From positions 49,975 through 113,974 of the IMG/VR virus record IMGVR_UViG_3300010354_000001: DNA of 64,000 nucleotides. The stretch is one strand, 5' to 3'. This document shows, one piece after another, positions 31,339 to 39,912 of this stretch (positions within the stretch are counted from its first letter, which is position 1; every line of letters begins with the position of its first letter). The DNA comes from a virus. Made by a program: the position numbers and the translations under genes. The notes beneath the pieces are model-generated. The model was not told the origin of the DNA. It did no database searches and saw only the letters and a list, made by a program, of their open reading frames with translations.

Positions 31339-31346
31339 TCTTTAAG

Positions 31347-31529
31347 CTACTTCTTTGAAATTAAGGCTATAATTGCTGTAAGTGCCAGTAGCCCCATACC
31401 TACAGCATATGGAATCAGCACTCTATGGGAATAGTCGAAATCAGTACACAAATTTATCCACATGGATACCACTACAGTAAATAGCACTGATATTGCTATG
31501 CCTATCGAACTTACTGACACGCTACACAT
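31347..31529 (-). CDS. Small membrane protein with two helices, 60 aa
   Basis: Two hydrophobic helices (residues 5-24 and 38-57) joined by a short loop (NLCTDFDYSHRVL) and a KK end. The start overlaps the end of the nrdA gene by 19 bp in another frame. Unknown role; a holin-like function is possible. Confidence 0.55.
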   Translation of the reverse strand: MCSVSVSSIGIAISVLFTVVVSMWINLCTDFDYSHRVLIPYAVGMGLLALTAIIALISKK

Positions 31530-34423
31530 TCCTCGGTATTTATCTTAGCGGATAATACTGAATCAGATCTCAAGTAATACAAGGTCTTAACTCCAGTTTC
31601 CCAAGCTTGGTAGTGAACTTCGTGTAAGTATTTACCGTCTATGTCACCTTTTTCTGTTCTACCAAAGAATAAATTTAAAGACTGTGCCTGACATATATGT
31701 TTCTGTCTTGCTGCTGCCTGCTTAATTATAAATCTTTGATCTAACTCATAAGCTGTCTTGAATAGTTTCTTTTCTTCCTCTGTTAAAAAGTCTAACTGTT
31801 GAACACTGCCAGCATTTTTAATTATAGACTTCCATACTTTAGCAGTGTTTTGTCCTTTTTCTTTTAGTAGATTTTCTAGGTAAATATTTTTAACTAAGAA
31901 GCTTCCGCTTAAAGTTTTTTGTAAGTATGCGTTACCTGCTATAGGTTCTATGCAAGGAGTACAGTTACCTGCGATTATAGATATATTAGCAGTAGGAGCT
32001 ATAGCTGTTAAATAACTATTCCTGTTACCTGGATTATCCTCACACTCACCTTTAATCTTAGCAAGTTCTATAGATTTAGCTCTAGCTGCATTTTGAATCT
32101 TCTCAGAGATTATTTTAGCTAAGGCTACCGACTGAACTCCCTCAAAAGGAATCTTTTCTCGCATTAGGTATCCATGCCACCCCATCAGTCCTAAGCCTAT
32201 AGATCTTTCTTTAGAGGCTGAGTAAATAGCTCTTTTATAGTCTCTAGGATTTGCAGTTTTAAGGAATAGGGTGAGTACGTTATCTAATGCTTCTGTCGCT
32301 ATAGAGGATACATACTCTAATTGGTCTATTGGGCATTGTTCTAGGTTTATGCTGCCAAGTACGCATATGGCCGTTCTGTCTTTGCTTGTTGGCAAGACTA
32401 TCTCAGAGCAGTTGTGCACTAAAACTCCTGAGCAATTTAAGTATTTGTCATCTTGAGTGGAAGTTATTATGTAGAAATTGTGATTATCTTCTACAGTGAG
32501 ATCGTAAACTTCTTGCTCCTCATCAAGCTCTATAACACTTACTACTTTGTGATTACCTATCACTATGGATTTATAGTTACTCCAACTACCACCAAAACGC
32601 ATCTCGCTAAAAGTGTAAGGTATTTTGATTCCAGTCTCCTCCCTGTGTTTAGCTAACATACTTCGAGTTAAATCCCCATGTTTATTATATAATTTTTTGC
32701 CTATGGCAATTAATTCTTCGTTAGTTATACCGTTATAATTAGGGTTTAGCTCTCCTTTAGCCATCTTATTCTTACTACTTAACCACCTTTCCCTAGAAGA
32801 CTTATCCATGCGGTAAACCCAGTTGTTAGTGCCAGATATCTCACTGCTAGTCTTTTTTCTGTGTTCTTTGGCTGAGAGCATCTGTAAATTAGCTATGCCG
32901 TCATTTCTGATATCGTTATCTATGTGATCGATGTGATACCCTTTTGGAATATCCCCATTATAATAACTCCAGATCAGCCTGTGTTGTTTGGTATGCCCGT
33001 TACTAGATGACCCTATATGCCTGTAGGGTGTCTCTTTATGCAATCTAGTATACGTGTTGAAAGGCTGTAAAGAATCTCCATTCTTTAGGTTTCCTGCTTC
33101 TATATACTCGCCATTTTTTAGAGCTATTAAATGATCTTTAGTGCATTTGAATTGGCTATTATCATCCAATAACACTTGCACTAACTTCTTAACCCCAGTC
33201 TTAAACGCTACTGCTGCTTTGACTTCATTAGTCCAGAACGCCTCCTGCACCCCGCCCCCACGAACTCCCCTGCGTTTTATTTTAGCCTCTCTGGCACAAT
33301 ATACTGGGAATTTTTTTCTACCTTTAGACTCTTCCGCAAGCTGCTTTATAGTAACCCCGTTACGTCCGTCCGCTACAGCTACAACAGTATCCCCTGAAAA
33401 ACATAAATTACTTTGTTTTATCTCTAACCCTTTCTCTGAGTGGCTTTGCAGTATGTCTTTATTAGACGTGTCTATGTAGTGGATGTAAGGTTCTCCAGTT
33501 TCAATCCTACTCTTTAAAATCCCCTTCCATAAAGTTCTGGCATCTACAGTCTTAACTACCTCTTTTGTATGTGGGCATATTAAATTAAATGATTCTTTTT
33601 TATTTACCGCTTCCATAAAGTCATCAGTAATGTTTATCCCGTGATGAATATTTAAGCACTTTCTATTCTCATCCCCTCCAGTAGGTTTGCGAATGTTTAT
33701 ATATTCCTCGCAATCTGGATGACTAACATCTAGGTAGATAGCTGCCGAAGCTCTTCTGGTCGAGCCTTGGGATATGGCTAATGTATTAGAATCCAAGACT
33801 TTCATGAAGGGGATAGTACCTGAAGATTTTAAAGTCTTCCTAATAGGTGCTCCATGACCTCTTATGTCTCCCATAAAAACACCTAGCCCTCCTCCGCCTG
33901 CTCCTAAGTGGGCACACTCCTCTATAGTCTTATAGATGTCTGTGATAGAATCTCCCATGTAATTTAGAAAGCAGGAAACTAAATTTCCTTTGTTAGTGGC
34001 AGTGTTAGTTAAAACTGGAGTAGCTGGCATGAACCATAACTTAGATATAACTTCATAAAGCTCTGTGGCCTTAAGTATTAATCCTTCAGTTACTTCCACC
34101 TCATCTTTATCATACTGATCTGCTAAAGTAATACCTGCTGCTACTCTAGCAAAGAACTGCTGTGGCCCTTCTACTAGCTTTAGGTTATCTGACCTTAAGA
34201 AATATCTATCTCTTAAAGTCTCCAGCCCAAAATAAGTTAATAGCTTATTTCTGCTGTTATCTAACGGTATATGTTTTTGTAGAGTCTTTACTTTCTGTGT
34301 GTAATTAGGGCTGTCCCAAGAATTACTATCTCCTACCTCTTCTATGGTCTGTGCAAGTAATATGTCCCTAGCTCCTTCTATATCACCTTTATCTAAAGCT
34401 GCTAATATGTCTTTCTTCATCAC
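31511..34423 (-). CDS. nrdA: Ribonucleotide reductase large subunit with intein
   Basis: Class I alpha subunit that reduces ribonucleotides to deoxyribonucleotides. Extein motifs: SCFLNYMGDSITDIY (residues 150-164), GAGGGGLGVFMGDIRGHGAP, SNL|CSEIVLPT, ICVLGSINLEQ and the C-terminal CVACQ redox pair. Without the intein it is 639 aa, on the short side and lacking an N-terminal ATP cone. The intein occupies residues 341-671. nrdB lies upstream in the same unit with a small gene between. Confidence 0.95.
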   Translation of the reverse strand: MMKKDILAALDKGDIEGARDILLAQTIEEVGDSNSWDSPNYTQKVKTLQKHIPLDNSRNKLLTYFGLETLRDRYFLRSDNLKLVEGPQQFFARVAAGITLADQYDKDEVEVTEGLILKATELYEVISKLWFMPATPVLTNTATNKGNLVSCFLNYMGDSITDIYKTIEECAHLGAGGGGLGVFMGDIRGHGAPIRKTLKSSGTIPFMKVLDSNTLAISQGSTRRASAAIYLDVSHPDCEEYINIRKPTGGDENRKCLNIHHGINITDDFMEAVNKKESFNLICPHTKEVVKTVDARTLWKGILKSRIETGEPYIHYIDTSNKDILQSHSEKGLEIKQSNLCFSGDTVVAVADGRNGVTIKQLAEESKGRKKFPVYCAREAKIKRRGVRGGGVQEAFWTNEVKAAVAFKTGVKKLVQVLLDDNSQFKCTKDHLIALKNGEYIEAGNLKNGDSLQPFNTYTRLHKETPYRHIGSSSNGHTKQHRLIWSYYNGDIPKGYHIDHIDNDIRNDGIANLQMLSAKEHRKKTSSEISGTNNWVYRMDKSSRERWLSSKNKMAKGELNPNYNGITNEELIAIGKKLYNKHGDLTRSMLAKHREETGIKIPYTFSEMRFGGSWSNYKSIVIGNHKVVSVIELDEEQEVYDLTVEDNHNFYIITSTQDDKYLNCSGVLVHNCSEIVLPTSKDRTAICVLGSINLEQCPIDQLEYVSSIATEALDNVLTLFLKTANPRDYKRAIYSASKERSIGLGLMGWHGYLMREKIPFEGVQSVALAKIISEKIQNAARAKSIELAKIKGECEDNPGNRNSYLTAIAPTANISIIAGNCTPCIEPIAGNAYLQKTLSGSFLVKNIYLENLLKEKGQNTAKVWKSIIKNAGSVQQLDFLTEEEKKLFKTAYELDQRFIIKQAAARQKHICQAQSLNLFFGRTEKGDIDGKYLHEVHYQAWETGVKTLYYLRSDSVLSAKINTEECVACQ
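32411..33403 (-). other. Intein in NrdA with HNH endonuclease
   Basis: 331 residues from CFSGDTVVAVADG (splice Cys) to SGVLVHN before the next Cys. Splicing blocks are visible: N-terminal block, TKDHLIAL (block B), VYDLTVEDNHNFYI (block F) and LVHN (block G). The central homing domain is HNH-type (HIDHIDNDIRNDGIANLQML), not the more common LAGLIDADG. It sits in the conserved NLC-SEI site of the large subunit. Confidence 0.9.
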
Positions 34424-34431
34424 TTAACCCC

Positions 34432-34824
34432 TTATTTAGTTTTTGGATGGAAAACTCCATCTTTGTCCTTATGCCCTACTACCTCATAATTTGAGTGAGA
34501 TACAAACTCTTCTTGCGCAGAAAACCAATCATAAAATTTATCGTCGGTATCTAATATGATAGGCACTCCATCTGGGCCTGTGAAGTAATCATTATCCCAT
34601 TCTTCATTATCTATCTGTCCGCAGTCATAGAGCCACCAACCTAATTCTTCGCTTGCATTGTCTCCGAAGGTCTGGTCTATTAAAGTATCAGATATCTTGC
34701 TCGTACTATCGAACATATCGCAGTTAAGTAAGTCTATCCCTTGTGCATATAACACATCTCTTATCTTAGCTGCTTCTCTTGCGTGTTTAAGTACTAAATC
34801 AAATATTTGTCTTTTGTCTTTCAT
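34432..34824 (-). CDS. Unknown acidic protein, 130 aa
   Basis: Start chosen at MKDKRQIFDLVLKHAREA because GGGGAGA precedes it and the nrdB stop ends two bases before; a longer frame would overlap nrdB. Acidic, aromatic protein (GWWLYDCGQIDNEEWDNDYF near residues 62-81). Sandwiched between nrdB and nrdA, it may assist reductase, but no family is recognised. Confidence 0.65.
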   Translation of the reverse strand: MKDKRQIFDLVLKHAREAAKIRDVLYAQGIDLLNCDMFDSTSKISDTLIDQTFGDNASEELGWWLYDCGQIDNEEWDNDYFTGPDGVPIILDTDDKFYDWFSAQEEFVSHSNYEVVGHKDKDGVFHPKTK

Positions 34825-34825
34825 G

Positions 34826-36796
34826 TTAGAAATCTCCCCAATCTGTGTCACCTTTACTGTATTCTGTTGCTCTCGCCTCGAAGAAGTTAGCATGTTCTTT
34901 GCCAGACATCATTAGATCCATCCAATCTAAAGGATTATCCTTAATGCCAAAAATAGCTTTTAATCCTAAGTTTTTAAGTCTGTAGTCTGCGATATATCTT
35001 ATGTAGTGCTTTAACTGTTCTGGGGTTAGCCCATCTACAGCCCCCATCTCGAAACAGGTGTCAATAAAATTATCTTCCAGTCTAACTATCTCTTCACAGG
35101 CATCATAAATTTCTTTTTTAAAGTCTGGATTTCTCAGTAGTTCATACTCTTTGACTAACTCTCTAAATAGGTACGAAACCCCATCAGAGTGGCAGTTCCC
35201 TACTATTGCGTGCTTAAGTCCTCTGCGTACAATTAAAGATCCTTCAGGCATAGTAAAACAGTACACTTTTCCTTTATAATGCTTTCTTTCTTGGTTTACA
35301 GCCTTCCACTTTCCTTCTTTAAGCTTTTTATTTATAGAGACTTTGTAGCTAGTATTGAATTTATCACTCCTATCGCCTGGACGTTCTTGCACAGTACACA
35401 AATACCCTGCTAATATAGCCACAGCTTGGACTTTGTCCCTAGATACTTCGCAAGTAGTTACATAATCTATGAATGAACCGTCCCCATACCTGTCATGCCC
35501 GTCCCAGTGCCCTATTTCTGATATTATGTCTTTGGCTTTTGCTGAACTTAGAGTTTCTAGGTTTATCCAAGATAAAGACTTATCCCTAAATATTATAGGA
35601 ATAATAAAGTGGTAGTTGGCGTACCCTTTCCTATCTAGACTAACTGTATATTTAATACCAGACTCAAGCAATAGCCTTTCTATCCTTTCTTTTTTGCGAT
35701 CTTTTTTTATGTTTAAATTAACACTAGTTCCGCCTGTCCTTTCCCCTAAATTTTTTGGACGTAAGTCCAATGACCCATATGCCTGAACTGCTATTCTTAG
35801 CCTCTCTAGAGGAGTTAACAGACCTTCCCCACCTACCCCACGCCCAGCTAATGGGTATGTGTATCTATTAGAACTTTTAATCTTTGCTAAATCTTTAGCT
35901 TTAATCTTTTGCAGGCTGCTAAATTTGTACCCATCCAGTGAGTCTGAAGGATTGTACTTATAGTTAAATAGTAAATCATGATCTTCGGTGCAGGCTATGT
36001 TTAGCCTAGCTTTACCATCCTTCATGTAAATCAGCTCACCATCAAAATCTTTTTCTATATAATTTATAGGAGTGTCAAACGATATCCCTCTAGTCGTTAA
36101 GTCCATCTGTGCTACTTTTTCCCCAAAAGCGACATCCCTAAATAACTTCCAGCCGTTCTCAGTTAATACCTCGGTTTTATCGTCAAAACAGTTCTCGTCT
36201 TTCACGCTCCAGGTTACTATCTGCCCAACTCCCTTCATTAAGCCCCTTCTAGGAAAGTTCATTAATACTGCGAAAGATGCGAATAAGCTTACCCCTTCTA
36301 TAAATCCGCCAAACACAGCTAAGTTTTTAGCTAGTTGCCTCGGAGTCGGTGCGATGTTAACTCTAGTACCGTCATCTAGAGAGTTTAGGTGCATCATATC
36401 AAATTTATCTCTCATAGCTGCGTAATCTTTAAAAGCCTCATACTCGGAGTCTGGTAAGCCTAAAGTATCATTTAGTTGGCTATATGCCCATGTATGTAAG
36501 ACTTCTGCGTTAGCAAAAGCTGTGAGCATCGCAGCTATTTCAGGCTTAGGAAAGTTCTTTATTAGAGAGGTATTGTAGTTATTCATTACCTCTTGATCTC
36601 CAATTGTAAAAAACCTAAGAATCTGAATTATTAAATTTTTTTCTGGCTCGGTTAACTTCTTATTAAAGTCGTAAATATCATCCGTCATCGGCACTTCAGT
36701 AGGAAGCCAGTGGGCCTTCTGCTGGTTAGTCATGTACTCAAAACAAATCGGATACTCTAAAGGTTTAGGAACCTCTCTCTTAGTTAAAATGCTCAT
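34826..36796 (-). CDS. nrdB: Ribonucleotide reductase small subunit with intein
   Basis: Class I beta subunit that forms the metal-radical cofactor. Extein motifs: QILRFFTIGDQEV (residues 58-70), ANAEVLHTWAYSQL (95-108), FGGFIEGVSLFASFA (162-176) and VKDEN|CHSDGV. Without the intein it is 324 aa, a typical length. The intein (residues 203-534) separates the iron-ligand Glu in KDEN from the ligand His in CHSD. Confidence 0.95.
   Translation of the reverse strand: MSILTKREVPKPLEYPICFEYMTNQQKAHWLPTEVPMTDDIYDFNKKLTEPEKNLIIQILRFFTIGDQEVMNNYNTSLIKNFPKPEIAAMLTAFANAEVLHTWAYSQLNDTLGLPDSEYEAFKDYAAMRDKFDMMHLNSLDDGTRVNIAPTPRQLAKNLAVFGGFIEGVSLFASFAVLMNFPRRGLMKGVGQIVTWSVKDENCFDDKTEVLTENGWKLFRDVAFGEKVAQMDLTTRGISFDTPINYIEKDFDGELIYMKDGKARLNIACTEDHDLLFNYKYNPSDSLDGYKFSSLQKIKAKDLAKIKSSNRYTYPLAGRGVGGEGLLTPLERLRIAVQAYGSLDLRPKNLGERTGGTSVNLNIKKDRKKERIERLLLESGIKYTVSLDRKGYANYHFIIPIIFRDKSLSWINLETLSSAKAKDIISEIGHWDGHDRYGDGSFIDYVTTCEVSRDKVQAVAILAGYLCTVQERPGDRSDKFNTSYKVSINKKLKEGKWKAVNQERKHYKGKVYCFTMPEGSLIVRRGLKHAIVGNCHSDGVSYLFRELVKEYELLRNPDFKKEIYDACEEIVRLEDNFIDTCFEMGAVDGLTPEQLKHYIRYIADYRLKNLGLKAIFGIKDNPLDWMDLMMSGKEHANFFEARATEYSKGDTDWGDF
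35195..36190 (-). other. Intein in NrdB with degenerate LAGLIDADG-type domain
   Basis: 332 residues from CFDDKTEVLTENGWK to HAIVGN before Cys. The penultimate residue is Gly instead of the usual His, a non-canonical but tolerated state in some inteins. The centre (HWDGHDRYGDGSFIDYVTTC, AVAILAGY) resembles DOD/LAGLIDADG inteins. It lies inside the metal-binding motif of the host protein. Confidence 0.85.
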
Positions 36797-36799
36797 AAA

Positions 36800-37216
36800 T
36801 TATATCTTTTCCCTTTCTGTTTCAAGTATAGCACCTGCCTTGGCTATATTTCTTGGATATTCTCTACCTCGCATAAAAAATTTACTATCTGTTTTAGTAG
36901 GCTTGTAGTATTTCTCTATAGTAGCTGTTGCAAGCTCTATATCAAAATCTTTGCAGCTAAAAATATCTACTGTTATAAATCCATTTTGGTCTGGAAAAGT
37001 GTGTACTGCTATGTGACTTTCTGCGATTAGCACTACTCCACTAACGCCCCACTCTTCTTCTACTTTGCCTTTATACTTAAAAACATAAGGAGGCATTATC
37101 TTTGTCATCCCTATCTCATCAGGCAACTTATCCAGTATATCTGCGGTTATCTCTACTGATCTTGTAGCTTGCTCATCGCAGCCGTAGAGTTCTAATACTA
37201 AGTGTGGTCCAAACAT
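36800..37216 (-). CDS. speD: S-adenosylmethionine decarboxylase (SpeD)
   Basis: The core GVVLIAESHIAVHTFPDQNG (residues 60-79) contains the E-S-H site where self-cleavage makes the pyruvoyl group, and VDIFSC supplies the conserved Cys. The enzyme gives decarboxylated AdoMet for spermidine, or acts on arginine or ornithine in recently described phage relatives. 138 aa is usual for the short class. It is 3 bp upstream of nrdB. The leader contains a long inverted repeat (37280-37328). Confidence 0.9.
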   Translation of the reverse strand: MFGPHLVLELYGCDEQATRSVEITADILDKLPDEIGMTKIMPPYVFKYKGKVEEEWGVSGVVLIAESHIAVHTFPDQNGFITVDIFSCKDFDIELATATIEKYYKPTKTDSKFFMRGREYPRNIAKAGAILETEREKI

Positions 37217-37279
37217 TTGTATAAATATTGTTACTTAACTTTTGTGTTTTAAATATTAAGATTTTTGGTAAAATTTTAA

Positions 37280-37346
37280 GGCACGGACATAAAAGGAATA
37301 AATGGAAAACAATGAAAACTGCCGTGCCTATACTCCTATTATAGCA
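37280..37346 (-). promoter_or_regulatory. Promoter and hairpin leader upstream of speD
   Basis: Minus strand TATGC-TATAAT (37346-37336) is an extended -10 promoter. The leader then forms CCGTGCC/GGCACGG pairing (37322-37328 with 37280-37286) around a 35-nt loop followed by TTAAAATTTT, 63 bp before the speD start. It could be an attenuator sensing polyamines, or a plain terminator-like hairpin. Confidence 0.45.
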
Positions 37347-37376
37347 TACCAAACTTATCCCATTAACATACGTTAA
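37302..37376 (+). CDS. Possible micro-protein ending in the mini-element, 24 aa
   Basis: Plus-strand frame MENNENCRAYTPIIAYQTYP plus INIR, with AAAAGGAAT ahead of the ATG. The last seven residues TYPINIR and the stop come from the left end of the TnpB-derived mini-element, as at two other genes. It may be chance. Confidence 0.25.
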   Translation: MENNENCRAYTPIIAYQTYPINIR

Positions 37377-37541
37377 GAATGTAGTATAATATAACTAGGC
37401 ATGATAACCAAGTGTCTATTACGAAAAATACGCCCAGGATGGGCGTAGGTGGAGAGTTAATAAGACTACTTACTCATACGAGAGCAAAAGCAGACTCTGT
37501 GAAGCCGATAATCTCCCTTAACGTATGTTAATGGGATAAGT
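37353..37541 (+). mobile_element. 189-bp TnpB-derived mini-element (no protein)
   Basis: Both inverted ends of the full element at 29575-30825 are present here in the opposite orientation, with nearly the whole tnpB gene deleted. It keeps the left-end promoter (TTAACA 37363-37368, 16 bp, TATAAT 37385-37390) and the right-end scaffold. It is a non-autonomous miniature element. Confidence 0.85.
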
Positions 37542-37544
37542 CCG
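37397..37544 (+). ncRNA. Solo omega-RNA (TnpB guide RNA scaffold)
   Basis: From the left-end promoter, a transcript would begin near 37397 and include hairpin TACGCCC-AGGAT-GGGCGTA (429-447 of 37 kb), GAAGCCGATAATCTCCC, the terminal hairpin and AAGTCCG, followed by guide-position bases TAGCATACTACCGAAAG from the phage. The TnpB at 30 kb could load it in trans. This is inferred from homology and from base-pair changes that keep the stem. Confidence 0.6.
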
Positions 37545-37850
37545 TAGCATACTACCGAAAGATCTACTACCATAATAAAAAGGTGAATAATGAACTTGAT
37601 AATCTGTCTTTGGGTCTTGCATTAACTCCACATGACATAAAGAACCAAGACAGGGATAATAATCTCGTGGAAAATACGTTATTATGTTATTTTCTAGATC
37701 CTCTCTATCTAAGATAAACCATTGCACTTCACATTTGTCATCATAATTATAGTAAACCGCATAGTCAGTAGTCTCTACGGACTTACATGATGCATAACCT
37801 AACTCTTCCAATACACTCTTACAATGCTCGAACTTATCTATTGGATTCAT
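37518..37850 (-). CDS. Unknown protein with element-derived tail, 110 aa
   Basis: A protein rich in Y, C and D (residues 1-95, VETTDYAVYYNYDDKCEVQW) whose last residues TYPINIR and stop are encoded by the right end of the mini-element. The same tail ends the HNH gene at 30802. Family not recognised. It overlaps the MazG-like gene upstream by 17 bp. Confidence 0.6.
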   Translation of the reverse strand: MNPIDKFEHCKSVLEELGYASCKSVETTDYAVYYNYDDKCEVQWFILDREDLENNIITYFPRDYYPCLGSLCHVELMQDPKTDYQVHYSPFYYGSRSFGSMLRTYPINIR

Positions 37851-38364
37851 TGATTAACTGCTCATGTATTGGCTTTGAGAAGTCTAATTTCTTAGTCTTC
37901 CCTTTCTTGTATTCAGAGATTCCCCTTTCTATAACAGACTCTAAGTCATCCCCAAATAATATCTCTGCTATCTTTGGTTTAAAGTAATCTTTACCTTTAC
38001 CGACTTTCCCATCTTCCCTAAACACAGGTTTACCGTCTTCTAGCTTAGATAGATTAGAGTCTTTAACTTCCTCGAAACATCTTTCTAGTATCTCTACAGC
38101 TTTATCTCCATAGCCAGCATCTTCTAATACTTGCAGACCTATATTAAAAGCTACAAAGGCTACATCACATACACCATCTATGGTCTCTACTAAACATTCT
38201 TTGTTGTAGGCAGTGTCTACCACAGACCAAAGATAAGAATTAAGCCCTTGGCTCAGTTCTCCTACTTCCTCATCTAAATACCTTAGATGATCTTGTGCTG
38301 ATTTTAAAGGATCTGGATTACCTACTCTTACTATCTTATCTATAAACTGTTTAATTTTTTTCAT
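37834..38364 (-). CDS. MazG-like nucleotide pyrophosphohydrolase
   Basis: An all-alpha NTP-PPase: LRYLDEEVGELSQGLNSY (residues 27-44, ExxE), the second metal site ETIDGVCDVAFVAFNIG (60-76), then the EDGKPVFREDGKVGKGKDYF segment seen in phage MazG/PRA-PH proteins. These enzymes hydrolyse (d)NTPs to monophosphates and in phages may reset alarmone or nucleotide pools. It fits with the neighbouring reductase and SpeD genes. Confidence 0.8.
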   Translation of the reverse strand: MKKIKQFIDKIVRVGNPDPLKSAQDHLRYLDEEVGELSQGLNSYLWSVVDTAYNKECLVETIDGVCDVAFVAFNIGLQVLEDAGYGDKAVEILERCFEEVKDSNLSKLEDGKPVFREDGKVGKGKDYFKPKIAEILFGDDLESVIERGISEYKKGKTKKLDFSKPIHEQLINESNR

Positions 38365-38372
38365 GTAATCGC

Positions 38373-38711
38373 CTATCCTCTCATGTCTTTAATCTCATAA
38401 TCCTTAGAGTTCCAACCACGCTCTCTTTGTCGGTTAGCATAATCGTGAAGATAATCATAAATATATATGTCTTCTGTAATGTCTCCTGTTGTTACATCTA
38501 TAACTAGACACCCTGCGTACACATCTGATATAACAAAGCAGTTATCTCTTCTATGTACGAACTGGCACAAATGATTCTTTAGGTAATTTAAACCGCCCCA
38601 AATCTTAGGTCTTTTACCCCAGCTAAAATTGCTACCAGTTCTACCTCTAGAGAATAGTCCAGTCTTTGGATTGAGTATTGCGTAGCCTTTTAGTGTTATT
38701 GGAAATTGCAT
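38373..38711 (-). CDS. Unknown protein, 112 aa
   Basis: A basic, Gly- and Arg-rich protein (GYAILNPKTGLFSRGRTGSN, residues 9-28) with a W-rich KIWGGLNYLKNH segment. Such short phage proteins are common and unassigned. It is translated between two overlapping neighbours (3-bp gaps). Confidence 0.65.
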   Translation of the reverse strand: MQFPITLKGYAILNPKTGLFSRGRTGSNFSWGKRPKIWGGLNYLKNHLCQFVHRRDNCFVISDVYAGCLVIDVTTGDITEDIYIYDYLHDYANRQRERGWNSKDYEIKDMRG

Positions 38712-38713
38712 TG

Positions 38714-38932
38714 CTAATCATCCATCTTTTCTATGAGTTGAGCTATAAATAAAAACACTCCACCGCATACTAACATCACTAATCCTATAAACGCTGTAAC
38801 CAAGAAGATTACTAAACCTATAGCTAATTTAAGAAGTGCAATTCCTATAGCTATTCCTATTAAAAGTAATATTATATCTGCCCATAAAGGAAATATAGTT
38901 AGACTGTCTATTAAAGTTATTAAGTTATCCAC
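38714..38932 (-). CDS. Small membrane protein with two or three helices, 72 aa
   Basis: Almost wholly hydrophobic (residues 7-65), with an Ile/Leu/Ala pattern (LLLIGIAIGIALLKLAIGLV) and a short acidic tail EKMDD. It overlaps the next upstream gene by one base. Unknown; it could be a holin-like or immunity membrane protein. Confidence 0.6.
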   Translation of the reverse strand: MDNLITLIDSLTIFPLWADIILLLIGIAIGIALLKLAIGLVIFLVTAFIGLVMLVCGGVFLFIAQLIEKMDD

Positions 38933-39912
38933 TATTTCTTACCTTTCTTCTCTACACTTGCCCTAGCTTCTTGAGGAGTGAAGTTAGTGCCATAAATAGC
39001 ATTTATGTGCTCCAGCACTCTCTCTAGAGGCTGTTTAACACTATTCATCATGCAGTATTGCCCTATGATATGCATTAATGCTTTGTTTTGATTGTTCTCT
39101 ATGGTCTGCATTGGCATTACTGTCGCTATAGTATCTAGTACATGCTGATAGTCAGCAGGACTTAATCTGAAACTTAGATCTACGTGAGTTTTGTTTTTAG
39201 TCTTAACCTCTTCCTCTTCTTCCTCTACGAACTCTTCAGGAGTCATATACTTGGCCACAAAAGCTCTAATCTCCCTAACTGAATGAGTAGCTATGTAGTC
39301 TAGTATCTCATCCTTATTATCATTTCTTATGATGTCGGCTACAAGCACACACTTCATGTAAGATTTAACCCTAAGCATATCTTTTCTAGTTACGCCTGCT
39401 GCTGAGAACTTTCTATAGATCGTTATGTAGTGATAAGCTTTCTTGTGTTCTAACTCCCCCATAATATCTATGATATATGCTTTAAAGGCATTAGCTCCAG
39501 TACCCACATACTTGCCTTCATATCTGGAGTTTTCGTAAAGTTTGTTTTCTTGAACTAAGGATAACATACCCCCCACGTCAAAGTAAGTCTGGTAAAGAGT
39601 CTCTATTTGATTTTCTAAACTATCTAATAAATCATCCTCTGAAATAGAATCTAGCTCTTGATCTAAGAACTTATCTACTTCTTTAGGTAGTATAGAATCT
39701 TCGGTTGTGGGTTGTGTGATTACGAACTGCCCAGTAGTTTCTACTTCTTCAAAAAGAACCCATCCTGGTTCTCCATCATCATTCCTTACTTCTATTTGAT
39801 CTTCTGCGATAGAGACAACTGTCAAGATATCCCCTTTAGTATAGATCATATCTTTCTCTTCTACGCCTTCTGCGTATCCTTTGAATTTTAGTATTTCGCC
39901 TTTAGCTACCAT
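38932..39912 (-). CDS. Unknown protein with possible SH3-like start, 326 aa
   Basis: The first 70 residues (KGEILKFKGYAEGVEEKDMI, DGEPGWVLFEEVET) look like an SH3-type barrel. The middle is helical with HYITIYRKFSAAGVTRKDM and an acidic spacer (EEEEEEV, about residue 233); the end resembles an oligomerisation or DNA-binding unit (TNFTPQEARASVEKKGKK). It lies within the recombination nuclease cluster. Function unknown. Confidence 0.6.
   Translation of the reverse strand: MVAKGEILKFKGYAEGVEEKDMIYTKGDILTVVSIAEDQIEVRNDDGEPGWVLFEEVETTGQFVITQPTTEDSILPKEVDKFLDQELDSISEDDLLDSLENQIETLYQTYFDVGGMLSLVQENKLYENSRYEGKYVGTGANAFKAYIIDIMGELEHKKAYHYITIYRKFSAAGVTRKDMLRVKSYMKCVLVADIIRNDNKDEILDYIATHSVREIRAFVAKYMTPEEFVEEEEEEVKTKNKTHVDLSFRLSPADYQHVLDTIATVMPMQTIENNQNKALMHIIGQYCMMNSVKQPLERVLEHINAIYGTNFTPQEARASVEKKGKK

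Noticed and set aside
34825-34893. Upstream extension of the 130-aa gene between nrdA and nrdB
   Set aside because: It lies wholly inside nrdB in another frame; the downstream ATG has a ribosome site right after the nrdB stop.
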